Positions 33,437 through 34,554 of a stretch of DNA of 34,554 bases are shown one piece after another. The stretch is from Vallitalea sp. (lineage in GTDB: Bacteria > Bacillota > Clostridia > Lachnospirales > Vallitaleaceae), in the NCBI GenBank assembly GCA_025210515.1, contig JAOARM010000015.1:1-34554 (forward strand), given 5' to 3'. Under the pieces are notes generated by a model. It was not told where the DNA came from and did not search any database. It saw only the letters and a list, made by a program, of their open reading frames with translations. Within the stretch, counting starts at the first letter, position 1; each line of letters opens with the position of its first letter. Both the position numbers and the translations under genes were made by a program.

Positions 33437-34554
33437 CTATAATTCTAATTTCTCTACAAATGATTGTATAAATGAAGTATTATAATTACCTTCTATGAAA
33501 TCTTTATTGTTAATTAATTCATATTGAAAATCAATGTTTGTATCAATTCCCTTAATAATAAATTCTCCTATAGCACTATTTAATTTCTTAATGGCACTTT
33601 CTCTATCTTTATCATAAACAATAAGCTTAGCTATCATTGAGTCATATGTAGGTGGTACTGTGTATCCACAGTATATAGAACTATCAACTCTAATATCTTT
33701 TCCACTAGGTATATGCAAGAAATTAATTGTACCAGGAGATGGTCTAAATCCTTTACTTGGATTTTCTGCATTAATTCTACATTCAATTGCGTGTCCACTA
33801 ATTTCTATATCATCTTGCGTATATGATAATTTCTCTCCATCTGCTATTTTAATCTGCTCTTTAATTAAATCAATTCCAGTAACCATTTCTGTAACAGGAT
33901 GCTCTACTTGAATTCTTGTATTCATTTCTATGAAATAAAATTCGCCACTTTCACTTAATAGAAATTCAACTGTACCTGCATTTTTATAGTTAATTGATTT
34001 CGCTGCTTTTACTGCTATCTTACCCATTATTTCTCTTAAATCATTATCAATAGCCGCTGAGGGAGATTCTTCTAATACTTTTTGATGACGTCTTTGCATA
34101 GAACAGTCTCTTTCTCCAAGATGAATAGTATTACCATAGTTATCAGCTAGTATTTGAAATTCAATATGTCTTGGATTTTCTACATATTTCTCTACATACA
34201 TAGTGTCATCTCCAAAGGCGTTTTTTGCTTCTGTACTAGCCATTTTGAAAGAACTAAGTAATTCTTCACTATTTCTGGCTATACGCATTCCTCGTCCACC
34301 GCCACCTGCTGATGCTTTTATAATAACTGGATATCCAATGTTATCTGCTATCTGTAGTGCTTCATCTGTATTATTAACTGCACCTTCTGAGCCTGGAACT
34401 ACAGGAATATTATTCATAATCATTGTTTCTCTTGCTTGTGATTTATTACCCATTTTATCCATCATCTCACCTGTTGGCCCAATGAAAGTAATATTACACT
34501 CTTCACATACTTTGGAGAATTTACTGTTCTCTGATAAAAAACCAAACCCAGGGT
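33437..34554 (-). CDS. accC: Biotin carboxylase subunit of acetyl-CoA carboxylase, 5'-truncated by window edge
   Basis: About 371 residues of the roughly 450-aa enzyme are present; the N-terminal part lies beyond the right edge. The open frame runs to the last bases, where it reads PGFGFLSENSKF, the conserved HPGYGFLSEN region, so the ATG-type codon at 34465 is internal. ATP-grasp landmarks are IIKASAGGGGRGMRIA, HIEFQILAD, LGERDCSMQRRHQKVLEESP, FYFIEMNTRIQVEHPVTE and ECRINAENP. It carboxylates the biotin on AccB using ATP and bicarbonate. It precedes accD and accA in transcription, as in many Firmicute fatty-acid clusters. Confidence 0.96.
   Translation of the reverse strand, partial: PGFGFLSENSKFSKVCEECNITFIGPTGEMMDKMGNKSQARETMIMNNIPVVPGSEGAVNNTDEALQIADNIGYPVIIKASAGGGGRGMRIARNSEELLSSFKMASTEAKNAFGDDTMYVEKYVENPRHIEFQILADNYGNTIHLGERDCSMQRRHQKVLEESPSAAIDNDLREIMGKIAVKAAKSINYKNAGTVEFLLSESGEFYFIEMNTRIQVEHPVTEMVTGIDLIKEQIKIADGEKLSYTQDDIEISGHAIECRINAENPSKGFRPSPGTINFLHIPSGKDIRVDSSIYCGYTVPPTYDSMIAKLIVYDKDRESAIKKLNSAIGEFIIKGIDTNIDFQYELINNKDFIEGNYNTSFIQSFVEKLEL

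Noticed and set aside
1..34554. CRISPR arrays, tRNA genes, insertion sequences, T-box or other known riboswitches
   Set aside because: I looked for regular direct repeats, tRNA-type TTCGA loops, transposase frames and T-box motifs and found none that hold up by eye.

Overview
The window looks like chromosomal DNA from a low-GC, spore-forming member of the Clostridia. The evidence is the AT-rich sequence, strong AGGAGG-type ribosome binding sites, frequent TTG starts, a YyaC spore protein, a PdaA-type cortex deacetylase, a YkvI-type transporter, and a DUF5711-CvpA pair of the kind seen in Lachnospirales. A Lachnospirales/Vallitalea-like host is my inference, not a demonstrated assignment. I call 28 protein genes. 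Twenty-four are on the minus strand, and only pepF, yyaC and two small genes are on the plus strand. I saw no transposase, integrase, phage gene, tRNA gene or CRISPR array.

Layout. At 1-208 there are two tandem consensus sigma-A promoters and an rRNA-type leader on the minus strand, so an rrn operon probably begins just beyond the left edge. At 453-3928 lies a two-gene ABC exporter-fold pair with a 4-base ATGA overlap. At 4431-7493 are a CvpA-family protein, a DUF5711 protein and a YkvI-like transporter. At 7678-9111 is glgA, with altered substrate motifs and a long inverted repeat in its leader. At 9399-14639 are pepF, a membrane LysM protein with a degenerate JAMM/MPN domain, yyaC and a membrane-anchored EEP-family hydrolase. 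These alternate in direction and share bidirectional terminators.

At 14890-20982 is a four-gene minus-strand operon transcribed in the order MacB-like ABC permease, lipoprotein with an HEAIH motif, OmpR-type response regulator, histidine kinase. The first gene has no ATG, GTG or TTG at a plausible start. It seems to begin at ATT inside a perfect 11-bp hairpin whose loop carries the Shine-Dalgarno sequence. At 21103-23957 is a probable operon of an unknown 151-aa gene, sfsA, niaR and a PTS_EIIC_2/PfoR-like membrane protein. The PTS protein has no EIIA/EIIB partners here, and a candidate NiaR-type operator precedes it.

At 24262-30966 are small hypothetical genes, pgi, a GH13 alpha-glucosidase and pdaA. 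At 31295-34554 are accA, accD and the cut-off accC of acetyl-CoA carboxylase, transcribed in the order accC-accD-accA. The accC-accD gap carries a 106-bp, TA-flanked inverted-repeat element and a second long hairpin.

Functionally, much of the region is housekeeping: fatty-acid initiation, glycogen and glucose metabolism, peptide turnover, NAD-precursor regulation and sporulation. The parts most worth following up are the MPN(-)-LysM protein, the hairpin/ATT-start envelope-sensing operon with its HExxH lipoprotein, the NiaR-linked permease, and the inverted-repeat element in the acc operon.
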